This document shows positions 10,241 to 22,584 of a stretch of 64,000 nt of DNA, one piece after another. The translations under genes were made by a program, and so were the position numbers. Source of the DNA: Thalassia testudinum (taxonomy: Eukaryota; Streptophyta; Magnoliopsida; Alismatales; Hydrocharitaceae); the NCBI GenBank assembly GCA_037157565.1, contig JAZHRO010000002.1:75876001-75940000 (forward strand), written 5' to 3'. The notes beneath the pieces are model-generated. The model was given only the letters and a program-made list of their open reading frames with translations. It did no database searches and had not been told where the DNA came from. Position 1 is the stretch's first letter, and each line of letters begins with the position of its first letter.

Positions 10241-11623
10241 GCACTACCGCAGGAAGAATTGGGGAGATGAGAAGGGAAAAGGGATGAGAGAAATGACGCC
10301 GCAAAGGTACACTTGATTACAAATCAATACAGTCAAGTTCCTAACCTCTACAGTGTGCCCTTAGACCTAAAGATCTAAGTTACCTACTATCACGAACTAC
10401 GGAACCGAATGCGAGTACCGCGGAACCACCGGGCCAGATTGAAAGGCCGTTTGCCCCAGTCTTAGACACCCGATAGCACGCGGGAACTCTCACCAGCACG
10501 TAGCCGCTACACGTAGGTAGTTAGACCTCCAATCCTTAAAAAGGGTCAAGTTACTAACAATTTTAATTAGAGGCTTAGGGTCAAGTGCTTTTGGAATGTG
10601 AAGGGCGTTGTTTACGGGTAATGCCCAAGTGATTGACTTTAAGAGTGTGTAAGAACAAGCATGCAACGGGGAAATCTCCCCGAATTGAAGTTTTTATTGG
10701 CGAATGGTTTTTAGAGTTCAGCCTTAAGTAGTATGAATTTTAGGGTTTTGCTGAATTACCAATTCAACCAATCTCCGGGTTTTTGCAAAAATACAGGTTT
10801 TCCTTCTAAAGCCCAAGAAACCCTTCTTCAATTATCAATTAGTTAATGCATGCTAAAATGCAATGGGCTACCCTAAATGGAGATTTCTATGTGTGGATGC
10901 GCGAATCAATTTTATACCAATGTGAAAGGGAGCCAAAGCACTTCAATTCAAGTGCTCCCAATCACCAGAAAGATATCCACACACAAGGCTTCAACCAACA
11001 GATAAAGAAAATAAAATTTTTGGGGTTGAAGTATTCAGGATCGAATCACAGGCAAATTTGAAAAGTCGTGGTGGGGTTGGAATCAACTCAATTCCAAGTC
11101 TCCCCACCAAAAAATGTGATCCTGAATTAAAGATAAGTGAGGCAAAAGAGGGATACAAGCAATCTTTTTCTTTGCCTCAAAGAATACTTCCCACGGCGAA
11201 AAATCTAAGAATGAAGATTCTCGGATTTTCGCTATGCGAAGTAAGGCAGGAAATCCCGGGGCAGTGGGAGTGAAGACAACCAATCAATCAAGTGAATTTT
11301 AATCCACTTGCCCTCAAGAAATCCCAAGAAGTTTTTCTAATTTTTAGTTTTAAAATTTTTTTTTTTTTTTTTTGTGTGGTGGCAAGTTAACCCTAATTTG
11401 ATGAGAAAAGAAAACCTACTTGTTCGGCAACGTGTGCGAAGTTCCAATGCGATGTCGGCGTCTTCACGCTCTCGTTCCCGCCTTGGATCTGCTCACGTCC
11501 TCGACTTTGTCAGCCTTCTTCTCCTTCCACCAGGTTCACCTGCACACCAAAAACAATAATACCCGTGAAGAGAGAAGAGACAAATTTAAATGAATTGGAT
11601 AGAAACTTACTCGAAAGCGCACC
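10241..11623 (-). other. Element D leader between primer site and gag ORF
   Basis: About 1.4 kb with no credible coding frame. A 16-T run near 11355 (A-rich in the element's sense) is the only simple repeat noted. The long untranslated leader presumably carries packaging signals, but none is recognisable. Confidence 0.5.
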
Positions 11624-11641
11624 TCCCCGGCAACGGCGCCA
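11624..11641 (-). promoter_or_regulatory. Primer binding site of D (tRNA-Asp)
   Basis: Plus strand TCCCCGGCAACGGCGCCA equals the 18 nt at the 3' end of plant tRNA-Asp(GUC) including CCA. The minus strand therefore carries the complementary TGGCGCCGTTGCCGGGGA, seven bases inside the LTR edge at 11649. This fixes the orientation. Asp priming is known in Athila/Tat-type plant gypsy elements. Confidence 0.93.
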
Positions 11642-11648
11642 GAAAAGC

Positions 11649-12443
11649 TGATGGTCGGCCTGGATAGGTTGTTAATATGATATTTTTATCGTTGAAATGT
11701 GTATAGTGGTTAACCTAATTCAGACCTAACCATCTCTTTACAAAATTTTTAACCTGGCCTAATTGATTTTATCTTGTCACTTTTAAGCCCAGGGTCGAAC
11801 TCAGGGAAGTGGGGTTCAAGTCGAGTTTCTACGTTTTCCTTAAAACGCGTCTCTTCCGTTCGTTTATTCTGTTTTTGGTATTTTTCTTATTTAGGTTTTT
11901 TTTTGGTAATCCTTGTTCTTGAGGCACACCCTCAAAATTGTGTCCTTGGCTTTTAGCCAAAACAGAGTTTCAAAACACGTCTTGCTACTTGCAAGACGGG
12001 GGTACCTGCAAATCAAAGATTATCTTTTCACTTTTATACCTTTTTTTATCTTTTTACTAAGAAAGAAACTAACAGATAGAAAGTAAATATAGTAGCTATA
12101 GATATATATTTATATGTAGTATATATATAAAGGGGTGGGGGTGGAGGTGACGATGGAGTGTAGCACTATGTCGAGTCAGCCGACGTCTAGAGAGACGCAA
12201 CCAACACGACTAGGTGCCGCGTGGAGTGTGGATGGAGGATGGATGATGTATGGGACCACGCTTTTTTTGTACGCGTGTATCAGGGAATATCAGCAACTGG
12301 TGCAGATATCCCCGCGATACAGCGTATAATAAATAACGTGAAAATATATGTACATATGTATGTATATAAATGTATAAGTATATATGTATAGATATATATA
12401 GATATATATATATATATATATACATATATACATACATATATAT

Positions 12444-12511
<68 letters not shown>

Positions 12512-14155
12512 ATATGTATATAGCTATGTATATATGTATATAAGTATATATATATAATACTATATGTATGTATACATAACTATATAGATACACTATGTAT
12601 ATATAAGTATATATATATAATACTATATAGATATATATATATATATGTATATAAGTATATATGTATCTAGATATGTAGATATATGTATATAGTTATATAG
12701 ATATATATATGTATATATGTATGTATATATGTATCAATATATAAGTATGCGTATATATATGTTTATAGTATAGGTGTGTGTGTGTGTGTGTGTGAAAGTG
12801 TGAGTGTAGATGTCTGTGTGCGTCGGTGTAGTGTGTGAGAAAGTGTTGTGAGAGAGAGTGAGAGAGAGAGAGAGAGAGAATGGGAGAGAGAGAGAGCAGG
12901 AGAGAGCGAAGGCAGGAGAGAGCGGGCCGCACTGCAGGGGACGAGTTAAGACGTCCGGAGGTGAAGACCGTCGTCTGATGGTCGCGGGCGCACGGGCGCG
13001 TCTTCGCCCAGAGGAGGAGAGGAGTCTGCGTCGACCTGCTGCGAGCGCGGAGGCTCGCGACAGCGCGCTCGGAGAAGGAGGCGGGGAGTCTGCAGGCACG
13101 CGCGGGCGCTTGCAGAGGTTGGTAGGGAGGCAGGAAGGCGCTTGGCCGGCCGCTGCTGAGGAGCGCAGCGACCGGTTGCGGGCGCAGAGGCGGCAGAGCA
13201 GAGGCGGAGACGGGGAAGTGCCCTGCAGGCGCGCGCGGAGAGCTGAGCGCCTGCGGGGAAGGTCGCGGAGGTGCGAGGGGAGGTTCTGCAGTGGTCGCGG
13301 AGGGTCGCGGGGGTCGGCGCGAGGAGGCCTGGCCGCTGCAGTGCGCGCAGCGGCCTGCTGCGGCTGCAACTGCGGCGTGGACAGAACGGAGACGGAGGCG
13401 GGGAACGGGCCTGCAGGCGCGCGCGGAGGGTTGTGCGCCTGCGGGGAAGGTCGCGGAGGAGGCGGGGGTGCTGCTGCTGCTGCTGTCGCCGCTGGGCTGC
13501 TGCTGCTGCTGCTGCTTCAAGCTTCGGACCTTGAAGCGGCAGCAATGGCGTGGAGATGCAAACGAAGAGAAAAGAACACACCACGCCCACCGGCTCGTTG
13601 AAGAGCTGGGCGGTGGTGCTCCCACTGTGGTGGTGTGCACCACAGTGGGTTCTCCTGCTCGTCGGGTGCCTCCTCGACGGAGGGCCGACGTATGGGAGGG
13701 GAGAACGGTGGAGAGGAAGGTGGTGGACTGCAGGGTGGCGTTTTGCAGCAGCTCGCCGCAGCTGCGTATTGCAGCAATGTTCCTCCTTTTCTTGTCGCGA
13801 GGAAGAGCTGCGGCTTTATAGAGGAGGAGAGCGTGGCGGGGAGGCATGGCAGCAGCAGGGAGAGGTGTTGGCAGGGTATGGCATCGCATGCAGCATGGCG
13901 TGGAAGAAATGAACCGTGGGAAGAAGAGAAAAGAAGAAATCAAGAGGGAAAATAAAAAGATGTGGATTTTGCAAGGAGGCACTTGAAGAAAAATGTTAAT
14001 ATGCAAGCCATTTATTCCATTCTCTTCTCCTCTCAATTAAATGCATGCATGCAAGCTTTTTTTACAAATGCAACTACAGGATTATAATATACATAGTTAA
14101 TGCTAGAAAATAGCATAAGAAGGCGTTCTTATAGGCGTGTTTTGAGGTGCAAACA
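11649..14155 (-). mobile_element. Element D LTR (5' LTR in the element's sense)
   Basis: 2507 bp, beginning TGATGGTCGG and ending GTGCAAACA on the plus strand, followed by the CTGCC target duplication (14156-14160). Same internal repeats as the left copy. TATA motif on the minus strand at 13815-13820. Confidence 0.92.
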
Positions 14156-14160
14156 CTGCC

Positions 14161-17100
14161 CCCACCTTCCTCCGATGCTTCTGTGCACGAGGCACCGTTG
14201 CCTAGGGGTGGACCAGCATCCCTATTGCAGCGCCACTCCGAGCTCTTCGAGCAGTTCCAGAAGCTGAAGCCCCCCTCCTTCAAGGGGGATGAGGACCCGA
14301 CCGAGGCAGAGGACTAGCTCGAGCAACTAGAGAAGATTTTCGACACCCTTCGCCCCCCGGTGGAGTGCCGTGTGGCCTTTGCCACGTACCAGCTGGAGAG
14401 TGCGGCACACAGGTGGTGGAGGGCGGTCCGGGGACAAGAGAGGGACGAGCCGACCTGGGATCGGTTCGTCGCCCTCTTCTGCGAGCAGTACTTTCCCCAG
14501 ACGTGGCAGGACCAGAGGAGGCGGGAGTTCCACACTCTCCGCCACGGGACGATGACTGTGAGCGCGTACCGCACGTGTTTCTTGGAGCTATCCCGCTTTG
14601 CAGCGACAGCAGTAGCCACAGAGGAGGAGCGCCTTTGGAGGTTCACTGAGGGGCTCCGGCCTGCGATTCGGGGGTATGTCAATCCCTTGAAGCTGCCTAC
14701 GCTTTCGAGGGTGGTGGAGGCAGCCATGACTTACGAGGAGACCAACCCGTCCGCGCGAGACACTGACGGTGGGCGGAAGAGGCCCTTTCAGCCAGACTTT
14801 TCATAGGGCCGGCGAGAGAGGAGACACGTGGCGTCCGCAGGAGAGACGTCACGTTTTACAGGGCCATCAGTGGCCTTTGGGGGCCCTCGACAGGGGCTAG
14901 TCGCCAGCATCGGACCCCCGCCCAGCCGACAGCAGGGACCCACTGAGGGCGAGAGTCGGGTTCCCCTCTGTTACCAGTGTGGCCAGCCGGGCCACATCAG
15001 GAGGGACTGCCCGTCTAGGGCAGGAGGTCAGCAGATACTTCCCGTGCAGAGCACTGGAGGACGCGCAGGAGGCCGCGGTTACCAGGCGCGAGGGGGAGGA
15101 CAGCAGTCACGAGGAGGGTACCGGCCAGCACCTACCCGTCCGACGCAGAGTGTGGCTGCTTCGTCCGCACCTAGAGTTGAAGGGCGTATCAACGCCCTGA
15201 CACACAGGGACGCCAGAGCTTCGGGACTGGTGGTAGCAGGTATGGTTTCAGTTTCCGGCAGACTCGTTTACACGCTTTTCGATTCCGGGGCTACGCACTC
15301 GTTTGTCGCAGCCAGTTTCGCAGTTAGTTTGGGTTAGGATTATACGCTGTTAGAGAATCCGTTCATAATTAGAGGTCCGAGTGGTCAGCTGTTTGTAGCT
15401 AAGGAGGTGTACACAGATTGCGAGGTCAGCGTCGGGGGACACAGCCTGCCAGCTGACCTGATTATGTTACAGATTGAGGACTTTGGAGTGATTCTGGGGA
15501 TGGATTGGCTGTCCGCTTACCACGCCTTGGTGGACTGTTTTGAGAGGAAGATCATCTTCTCCATTCCGGAGTTGCCTTCTTTCGAGTTTCACGGACAGCC
15601 AGTGGACGGAGGTTTCAGGTGCATTTCGGCACTTCGGGCGGCGAGACTTTTGAGCGAGGGGTGTGAGGGTTTCCTAGCTTGTGTGGTGGCAGAGCCCAGC
15701 CCTGTGGCAGACTTCCAGAGCATCCCGATGGTCAGAGAGTACCCTGACGTGTTTCCAGACGAGTTACCAGGACTACTGCCCGAGCGTGAGATCGAGTTTG
15801 AGATCTCACTAGTACTAGGGACCAGCCCCATCTCCACTGCGCCATACAGGATGGCACCGCTTGAGCTACGAGAGCTCAAGTCTCAGTTGTAGGACCTTTT
15901 GGAAAAAGGTTTCGTGAGGCCCAGTGCGTCTCCCTGGGGAGCCCCGGTACTGTTTGTGAAGAAGAAGGATGGGACCTTACGCCTTTGTGTGGACTACCGA
16001 CAGCTGAATAGGGTCACCATCAAGAACAGATATCCGCTGCCGAGGATCGACGACTTATTTGACCAGTTGCGGGGTGCCACGGTATTTTCCAAGATCGACT
16101 TGAGGTCGGGATACCACCAGTTGAGGATCAGGGAGATCGACGTCTCCAAGACAGCTTTCCGCACCTGATACGGACACACGAGTTTTTGGTCATGCCGTTT
16201 GGGCTGACCAATGCCCTCGCTGCTTTCATGGATCTGATGAACCGGGTGTTTAGACCTTACTTGGACCAGTTCGTGGTGGTTTTCATAGATGATGTACTCA
16301 TCTATTCTGGAGATCAGACGCAGCACGGACAGCACTTGCGGATGGTTCTGGACACTCTGAGACGACGTAGGTTGTACGCCAAATACAGCAAGTGCGAGTT
16401 CTAGTTGAGGGAGGTGACCTTCTTAGGTCATGTGATCTCTGGAGACGGCTTGGTGGTGGACCCAGCCAAGGTCGAGGTAGTACTCAGGTGGGAGAGACAA
16501 CGCTCAGTCACTGAGATTCACAGTTTCCTGGGACTGGCAAGCTACTACAGACGATTCATCAAAGGTTTTTCACAGATTGCGCATCCTATGACACAGTTGA
16601 CCCGGAAGGACGTGCCCTTCGCTTGGACAGACGCCTGTGAGGCGTGTTTTCTGGAGCTGAAGGAGAGGTTGACCTCGGCTCCCGTGCTCACCATCCCTGA
16701 CAGTAGTGGCGGGTTCGTTGTGTACACGGACGCCTCCTTGCAGGGGTTAGGAGGTGTGCTCATGCAGAGGGGTCACGTTGTCGCTTACGCTTCGCGGCAA
16801 CTGAAGCCCCATGAGCATACCTACCCTACCCACGACCTAGAGTTGGCAGCTGTTGTCTTCGCGCTGAAGACTTGGAGGCACTACTTGTACGGTGAGACCT
16901 TCGAAATTTTCACAGATCACAAGAGCCTCAGATACCTTTTTTATCAGAAGGAGCTCAACATGAGACAGAGACGTTGGTTGGAGCTCCTGAAGGACTACGA
17001 CTACAGCATCTCCTACCACCCGGGAAAGGCCAATGTGGTGGCTGACGCCTTGAGCCGTAAGGCGCCCGCACACTTGGCCAGTTTACAGTTACAGAGTTGG

Positions 17101-18648
17101 AGCCTTTTGGAGGAGGTGGGCAGTTGGCGACCCTTGGAGTTACGGGGGCACTGTGGGGCTGTGACGGTGACACGACAGACTAGGCCAGAGCTGATAGACC
17201 GCATCATCACAGGACAGATGGCCGATCCGTACTTGCAGTCCTTGCGCGACAGAGTACTGTTGGGAGACCCAGGGGACTTCACTTTCACAGACCAGGTACT
17301 GCGCCTGAGGGGACGGTTGTGCGTTCCCAGAGATGAGGAGCTGTTGAGAGAGCTCCTGACTGAGGCACACGGTTCCAGGTTCACCATACATCCCGGAAAC
17401 ACGAAGATGTACCACGACTTGAGACGTGACTTTTGGTGGAGGGGGATGAAGCGGGATGTGGGTGAGTTCGTGCAGCAGTGCTTAGTGTGTCAGTAGGTGA
17501 AAGTCGAGCATCAGAGGCTTGCAGGGCCGCTACAGCCGCTTCCAGTGCCAGAGTGGAAGTGGGAGAGCATCACCATAGACTTGGTGGTGGGCTTACCTGT
17601 TACCCAGCGAGGACACGACGCAGTCTGGGTAATAGTGGATAGACTGACGAAGATGGCACGATTCTTGCCGATCCGAGTCACTTTGGGACCAGCACAGTTG
17701 GCAGAGAGGTATGTCCGTGATGTGGTACGACTACACGGAGTTCCGCGGGAGATCGTATCCAACCGGGATACCCGCTTTACGTCCCAGTTTTGGGCTGAGT
17801 TTCAGCAGGCCTTGAGGATGCGGTTGAGGTTTAGTACGGCTTACCACCCCCAGACGGACGGACTATCTGAGCGCACGATACAGACACTTGAGGACCTTTT
17901 GCGTGCCTGTGTACTGGACTGGAGGGGCTCTTGGGAGGAGCACCTGCCCCTAGCGGAGTTTGCATACAACAATAGTTATCACTCGAGCATCGGCATGGCT
18001 CCCTACGAGGCTCTGTACGGATGGAGGTGTACAGCACCCTTGAGTTGGGTTGAGGTGGGGACCAAGTGGGAGGTTGGCCCCAGGTTGATCCGACAGAGTC
18101 AGGAGGTAGTCGAGCAGATCCACAAGCGACTCCGCACTGTCAGGAGCAGACAAAAGAGCTACGCGGACCGAAGACGCAGAGAGGTGCAGTTTGAGGTTGG
18201 GGACCACGTCTTTCTTCGTGTTTCGCCCATGAAGGGCCTGCAGTGGTTTGGGGTGAGAGGGAAGCTCGCGCCGAGGTTTGTGGGGCCCTTTGAAGTCCTA
18301 GAGCGGGTTGGACCCGTTGCTTACAGGCTTGCCCTCCCCCCGCAGCTTTCTAGTGTGCACGACGTATTCCACGTGTCCAACCTCAGGAAGTACGTAGCCA
18401 ATCCCAGTCACGTACTGTGTCACGAGAGCGTCGAGGTGGGCGACGACCTGACCTACCCCGAGCGGCCAGTGCAGATTCTAGACCGAGCCGTCCATAGTTT
18501 GAGATGAAAGCAAGTACCCCTGGTAAAGGTTTTGTGGAGGAGCCAGCGGTACGAGGAGGCTACCTGGGAGCCTGAGGCGGCAATGCGGGAGCGGTACCTG
18601 GAGCTCTTCGCGGGTACGTCTTTTCGGACCAACTTCGGTCCTCTTTGA
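14161..18648 (+). pseudogene. Element B gag-pol remainder, multiply broken
   Basis: Collinear with element A's polyprotein: Gag core, zinc knuckle [14 protein letters not shown] (about 14970-15010), protease FDSGATHSF (about 15278), reverse transcriptase with FIDD (about 16280), RNase H, HHCC integrase and chromodomain. In-frame stops lie at 14315, 14804, 15335, 15890, 16166, 16402, 17494 and 18505, and a 1-bp deletion between 16168 and 16186 shifts the frame. Seven of the eight stops are single C-to-T-type changes (CAG to TAG, TGG to TAG, CGA to TGA) relative to A. An integrase catalytic Asp (IVSDRD in A) is Asn at 17761-17763, again G to A. It cannot encode working enzymes. Confidence 0.93.
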
Positions 18649-18731
18649 GTTTGTTATGGTTATTTTGACATCTTTTCCGCACCCTAGTTAGCGCAAGTTT
18701 CGGGGACGAAACTTCCTTTGAGTTGTTATAT

Positions 18732-20886
18732 TGTAACGAACGCGCGCTTCAGATGTCTTTTAAGACGTCTGGGAGGTGGCACAGATGTCTGGGAATCAGT
18801 TATTGTTGGCACGCGCGATTCGTCTGCGCGCCTGAGCGCGCAGACCTGCGTATGCTCTCTCTCCCTCTCTTTTTCCACCTCTCCTGCGGCCGCAGACCAC
18901 CCTGTCCTGCTCTCTCTCTCCTCCTCGCGTGGCCTTAAAAGGCCACGCCCTCCCCCTCACTCCCGTCACCTCCGCCCCCTTCCTCTTCTCCTTCCAGTCT
19001 GTGCGCGAGAGCGAGCGTGAGTGAGCGGCGGCGGCGACAGCCGCGGCGGGTGCGGGAGGAGGTGCTGCGCGAGGGAGGAGGCGTCGGCCGTGAGGGCTCG
19101 ATCCTGCCGGGGCAGCGGGAGCCGGCCGGCGGGGGCGCAGCAGACGCGGGGTGGCGCAGGAGGCCTGCTGCAGCTCGAACAGCAGGCGGAGCACTCGCAC
19201 CGCGGCCGTGCGTCGCGAGCAGAGGGCGAGTGGAGCCCTGATTCTGGAAAATTTTCCAGAATCAGACGTCTGTGATTCCAACCAGACGACGGGGAAGACG
19301 TCTGGATTCTCGACCACGCCCCCAGTTCGCCCGTTGTAACCGATAGAGTGGCTTTAAGTATAATCTGTTAAATTATGAAACCATAAATAGAACCTAGGAT
19401 ATTGCATGAATCCTAGGAATGAGAAACGAGATTGAATGATAGATCCTAGGGTATTGCATAAATCCTAGGGCTGGAAAACTAGATTGTATGATAGATCCTA
19501 AGGTATGACATGAATCCTAGGATGGGAAAACTAGTGGAATATGTGAACACTGCAGTCTTGAAAATGTGGAAAAGAAATAATAGCTGCCTGTAAATTTGTT
19601 TAAACAGCTGCCTGTTATGAATAAATGAACATGAGTAAGAATATGGGATGTATGAACGTGAAACTGGAAAGGTGAAACCGGAATGCGCTGAGTTAAAGAG
19701 CTGGAACCCTACGAGGAATTAGGAGTAGAACTCCTGGAAAGTGAATGGAATAGAATTGGGGAAGTGAGCTGGCCCTTGAGTACGGAGTACCAAGGAGAGC
19801 GACTGTCCCCCTGTTTAGTGCAAAGCGGAGCTAGCCGCCCCAGGGACCCGGGGTTAGGACTGGCCACTCTGTACCGACTTGCTGGCCCTCATGTACGTAG
19901 TACCGAGGAGAGCTACTAGTGTAGGGAGGTACTAGCTAACCCACGGGCCCCGAGGTTCTACTAGCCTCCTACACCGACTTGTTAGGCCCACTGGGGCAAA
20001 CCAGGGTAGTCAGGCGAGGGTGCGCGGACTATGGAGGGGCAAGGCCCCTGTTTGGTTACTGTGGAGGGGTTGGACCCCTGTTACTGAGAGGGCTCTGCCC
20101 TGTACTGGTTCCGTGCCGTGCTTTGGGTGCACCCGTTAACGGAAACGACTGACCGCGTGCCAGTGCGGGTTAGCTACCTGTGCGTTTATCGCGCGTGCCG
20201 TAGTCACCGTTACGCCTGTCCGTGACCTTGGGGTGGTTGACTGAGAGTAGGATCACCATGGGGGACTCTCCCGGCCAGGAGAGCACCACATGCTACTTCT
20301 ACTGTTCGGAAAAGACTGCAATCAAGATCGTTCCCACGAGGAACATTCGAGATCAAGTGAAGGATCTGAGAAATAGATAATTGTGAAACAATAGAAAGAT
20401 GTAAATAAAGGAAGAAAGAAAATTAAAATAGCTACTGTGCACTTTACTGTTTCTTTAGTTTAGCTGCCACTCTACTCAGCGTTTTGCTGACGTGTTACAC
20501 TCGTTACCTTTCAGGACCAGGTGTTGAGCAGCCAGGGTCAGCAGCTGCAGAGGACGCTGGGCCGAGTAGGGTCCAGTAGAGTTACCACTGTTCTCTTGTA
20601 CCTCTTTTTGGTTCCACTGTAGTAAGTAGTTCTTGTTTCCGCTGTACTTTTCTTTACCTGCAGTTCATATTATGTTATGAATGTTGTTCTACTGTTGTGG
20701 TGGTGCATACTGTAGTGGTTTCTTCCCTTACTGCTGTATTTTCTTACTGTTAGTTATATTCATGTTGAATGTGGCTTATTTTACTACTCTTTTGGTTACT
20801 TCCTCGTTGGACGACCAGGTCTTGGGGTTTAGTCGAGTCGGTCCGGTTCTCGTGTCTCGTAGGGACTCGGGAATCGGGTCGTTACG
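18732..20886 (+). mobile_element. Element B 3' LTR, internally deleted
   Basis: Begins TGTAACGAACGCG and ends TCGTTACG, followed by target duplication CGTTC. At 2155 bp it is about 540 bp shorter than A's LTR. Near 19300 the sequence jumps from the first AGACGTCTGG region to the segment beginning ctcgaccacgcccc, missing roughly 500 bp present in A and in B's inverted LTR. It keeps the CCTTAAAAGG promoter motif (about 18935) and a 28-nt perfect palindrome (19238-19265). Confidence 0.9.
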
Positions 20887-20891
20887 CGTTC

Positions 20892-22584
20892 TTTCCAGAA
20901 TAAAATCCTCTACCCGTTTACAGTAATTATATACCGTTCTGAGAAACTTCTTGTGTTTGATCCATGTGTTAGGACCCCGTTCCATTGCAGTCTTGGGGGT
21001 TGCGGAGGCGCGCGGGATTTCCAACCACTCCCCCAGTACTCCCGTTGTAGCTAGTAGAGTGGCTTTTAATTTAATTAGCATAATTTGTTACAATTGTAGA
21101 ACAATTAATAGAGTCTAGGGTATTGCATGAACCCTAGGACTAAGAAACTAGATTGAATGATAGATCCTAGGGTATTGCATGAATCCTAGGACTGGAAAAC
21201 TAGATTGAATGATAGATCCTAGGGTACAGCATGAATCCTAGGACTGAAAAACTAGTGGAATATATATATTGCAGTCTTGGAAAAGTGGAAAGGAAATAAT
21301 AGCTGCCTGTAAATTAATAGCTGCCTGTTATGAATGAATAAATACGATTAAGAATATGGGTTGTATGAACGTAAGACTGGAACAGTGAAACCTACAATGG
21401 CCAGACAAAAAGAATACGAACCCTATGGGGAATTAGGAGTAGAACTCCTGGAAAGAGAATAGAATGGAACTGAGAAAGTGAAACGTGGAAGTGTGTTGTC
21501 TCTTGGGTACATGGTACCAAAGAGAGCACACATTACCTCTTAGTGTAGAGGGGAGCTTGCCGCCCTAAAGTTGAGACCGGGGTGGGTTTGGCCACTGTAC
21601 ACCGACTTGCTGGCCCTCGCGTACGTAGTACCGATGAGAGCTACTAGTGTACGGAGAGCACTAGCTACCCCACGGGCCCCGGGGTTCTGCTAGCCTCCTA
21701 CACCGACTTGTTAGGCCCACTGGACAAACCAAGGTAGTCAAGCGAGGGTGCGCGGACTATGGAGGGGTTGGACCCCTGTTACTGAGAGGGCTCTGCCCTA
21801 TACTGGTTCCGTGCTGTGTTTTGAGCGCACCCCTTAACGGAAACGACTAACCGCGTGCCAGTGCGGGGTAGCTACCCATGCGCTTATCGCGCGTGCCGTA
21901 GTCACCGTTACATCTATCAGCAACCTTGGGGTGGTTGACTGGGGGTAGGACCACCACGGGGGACTCTCCCGGCCAAGGGAGCACCACGTGTTACTTCTAC
22001 TTTTCGGAAAAGACTGCAATCAAGATCGTTCCCACGAGAAACATTCGACATCAAGTGAAGGATCTGAGGAATAAATAAATCGTGAAATAATAGAAAGACG
22101 TAATTAAAGAAAGTAAAAAAATATAACCGCTACTGTACACTCTGCTGTTTCTTTAGCTTTTAGTTGCCACTCTACTCAGCGTTTCGCTGACGTGTTACAC
22201 TTGTTACTTTTCAGGACCAAGTGTTGAGCAGCCAGGGTCAGCGGCTGCAGAGGACGCTGGGCCGAGTAGGGTCCAGTAGCGTTACCTGCAGTTCTTTTTG
22301 TACTTTCTGCCACTGTAATGGGTAGTTTCCTTGTTACTCCTTATACTTCTTTATTGTAAACTTTATGTTATGTGCATATTTGTTGTTCTACTGTTGTGGT
22401 GGTGTATACTGTAGTAGTTCCTTTTCTTACTGTTGTATTTTGTTACTGCTAGTTATATTCGTGCTGAATGTGGTTTATTTTACTGCTCTTTTGGTTACTT
22501 CCTCGTTGGACGACTAGTTCTTGGGATTAGTCGAGTCGATCCAATTCTCGTGTCTCGTAGGGACTCGGGAATCAGGTCGTTACA
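20892..22584 (+). mobile_element. Solo LTR C, right part
   Basis: Continues LTR C from the point where 1308 stops; cgttc at 20887-20891 is the duplicated target. It carries the CCTAGG-rich segment, the family's conserved 3' region, and ends TCGTTACA at 22584, followed by GGCCC. It is more diverged from A and B than they are from each other, consistent with being the oldest of the three. Confidence 0.85.

Larger units (their letters stand above)
5209..14155 (-). mobile_element. Element D: recent non-autonomous Athila/Tat-like LTR retrotransposon
   Basis: 8.9 kb insertion in B's gag with a perfect target duplication CTGCC (5204-5208 and 14156-14160) and TG...CA termini. The LTRs are 5209-7713 and 11649-14155. 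Orientation is minus, because an 18-base tRNA-Asp primer site lies next to the right-hand LTR and the only gag-like ORF reads leftward. The 3.9 kb internal region has one gag-derived ORF and no protease, reverse transcriptase, RNase H or integrase, so mobility would need enzymes from another element. The LTRs appear to differ only by one TA unit, which marks this as the youngest insertion in the window. Confidence 0.9.
1309..20886 (+). mobile_element. Element B: decayed Tekay-like chromovirus with a rearranged 5' LTR
   Basis: A Ty3/gypsy element inserted into solo LTR C. Target duplication CGTTC is at 1304-1308 and 20887-20891. The right terminus reads TCGTTACG, one base from the family's TCGTTACA. 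The left terminus is TGTAACGACCCG, the reverse complement of an LTR 3' end, because the LTR at this edge is inverted. Internal order is 5' LTR complex, Met-tRNA primer site, gag start, inserted element D, remainder of gag-pol, 3' LTR. Without D, B would be about 10.6 kb. It is coding-dead. Confidence 0.9.

Noticed and set aside
11624..11641. Match to tRNA-Asp as a possible tRNA gene
   Set aside because: Only the 18 nt of the tRNA 3' end including CCA is present, and it sits next to an LTR; it is a primer binding site.
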